64,000 nucleotides of DNA from Rikenellaceae bacterium (GTDB lineage: Bacteria; Bacteroidota; Bacteroidia; Bacteroidales; Rikenellaceae), in NCBI GenBank assembly GCA_015059845.1, contig SUZR01000002.1:62001-126000 (forward strand), given 5' to 3'. Shown piece by piece: positions 63,820 to 64,000 of this stretch. The translations under genes were made by a program, and so were the position numbers. Numbering within the stretch: position 1 is the stretch's first letter; every line of letters begins with the position of its first letter. The notes beneath the pieces were generated by a model. That model saw only the letters and a program-made list of their open reading frames with translations, was not told the DNA's origin and searched no databases.

Positions 63820-64000
63820 CGGACAATATATAGTGCGCCAGTAGGGCAAACCGAGGCAAGTTCCTCGTTGACGTTTGCGTAGTTTTGCTCGGGGATAACA
63901 ACCTGCATATCAAATCCTCGGCGCACGAATGTAAAACCATTTTCACTATTATACACGCACAATCCGCAACGTATGCACTTTGCAGGCTCGAAGCGCAGGC
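63816..64000 (-). CDS. ferredoxin-like iron-sulfur protein, C-terminal part (cut by window end)
   Basis: The minus strand from the window edge reads RFEPAKCIRCGLCVY, then GFTFVRRGFDMQVV and ends ASVCPTGALYIVR, stop at 63816. The CxxCxxC...CPTGA pattern is a 4Fe-4S binding site like that following the 2Fe-2S domain of NuoG and [FeFe]-hydrogenase large or small subunits. About 60 residues are visible and one more Cys may lie beyond the edge. It overlaps the propeller lipoprotein start, so it belongs to the same operon. Confidence 0.75.
   Translation of the reverse strand, partial: LRFEPAKCIRCGLCVYNSENGFTFVRRGFDMQVVIPEQNYANVNEELASVCPTGALYIVR

Noticed and set aside
63764..63946. 60-codon minus-strand frame at the window end
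   Set aside because: It is out of frame with the CxxCxxC ferredoxin text, which runs open to the window edge in another frame.
1..64000. Integrated phage or transposon
   Set aside because: I found no integrase, transposase, phage structural genes or flanking target duplications in the window.

Overview
The window is a 64-kb piece of a Bacteroidota chromosome, most likely order Bacteroidales; a Rikenellaceae/Alistipes-like host is possible but not provable from sequence alone. The evidence is a SusC/SusD pair, many lipoproteins with Bacteroidales-type signal peptides, a MurNAc salvage operon in the Tannerella order, and repeated exact matches to the Bacteroidota promoter (TTTG, 19-20 bp spacer, TAnnTTTG). 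No transposase, integrase, CRISPR array or rRNA was seen.

Layout. 1-1197: 3' end of a GH78 alpha-L-rhamnosidase. 1267-4183 (minus): MFS transporter, BadF-type sugar kinase and MurQ, a MurNAc salvage operon. 4309-4541: two tRNA-Pro genes (TGG, CGG). 4584-7534 (minus): uxaB-uxaA, hexuronate catabolism. 7914-14813 (plus): SusC, SusD and two paralogous endonuclease/exonuclease/phosphatase lipoproteins. 14884-23172 (minus): a TolC/MFP/FtsX-type ABC exporter operon behind a candidate sigma-54 promoter, divergent from an NtrC-type regulator and its histidine kinase (23354-26001).

26025-51571 (minus) is the most unusual part. It holds 13 lipoproteins of the 6-bladed-propeller, BF3164 and DUF4221-like types. 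They surround a complete tripartite RND exporter (TolC, MFP, two RND pumps), two small cysteine-rich NVEALA-family peptide genes and two small lipoproteins. A 36-codon remnant of a second tolC lies just upstream of the second NVEALA gene. This suggests that a tolC-MFP-RND-RND-NVEALA module was once tandemly duplicated and that one exporter copy was deleted. Divergent from this cluster is a membrane-anchored TPR protein with a C-terminal helix-turn-helix region (52229-54001), a plausible regulator. I infer a peptide export and sensing system; the sequence does not prove the substrate or function.

54047-56066 (minus) is an OmpR-type response regulator with its kinase. 56142-56317 (minus) is a tRNA-like RNA element with a terminator. 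56542-57540 is a BioB-like radical SAM protein. 57591-64000 (minus) is a coupled operon: a ferredoxin-like protein (cut by the window end), a PQQ-type propeller lipoprotein, an ABC ATPase, a large FtsX-type permease and a second PQQ-type propeller protein.
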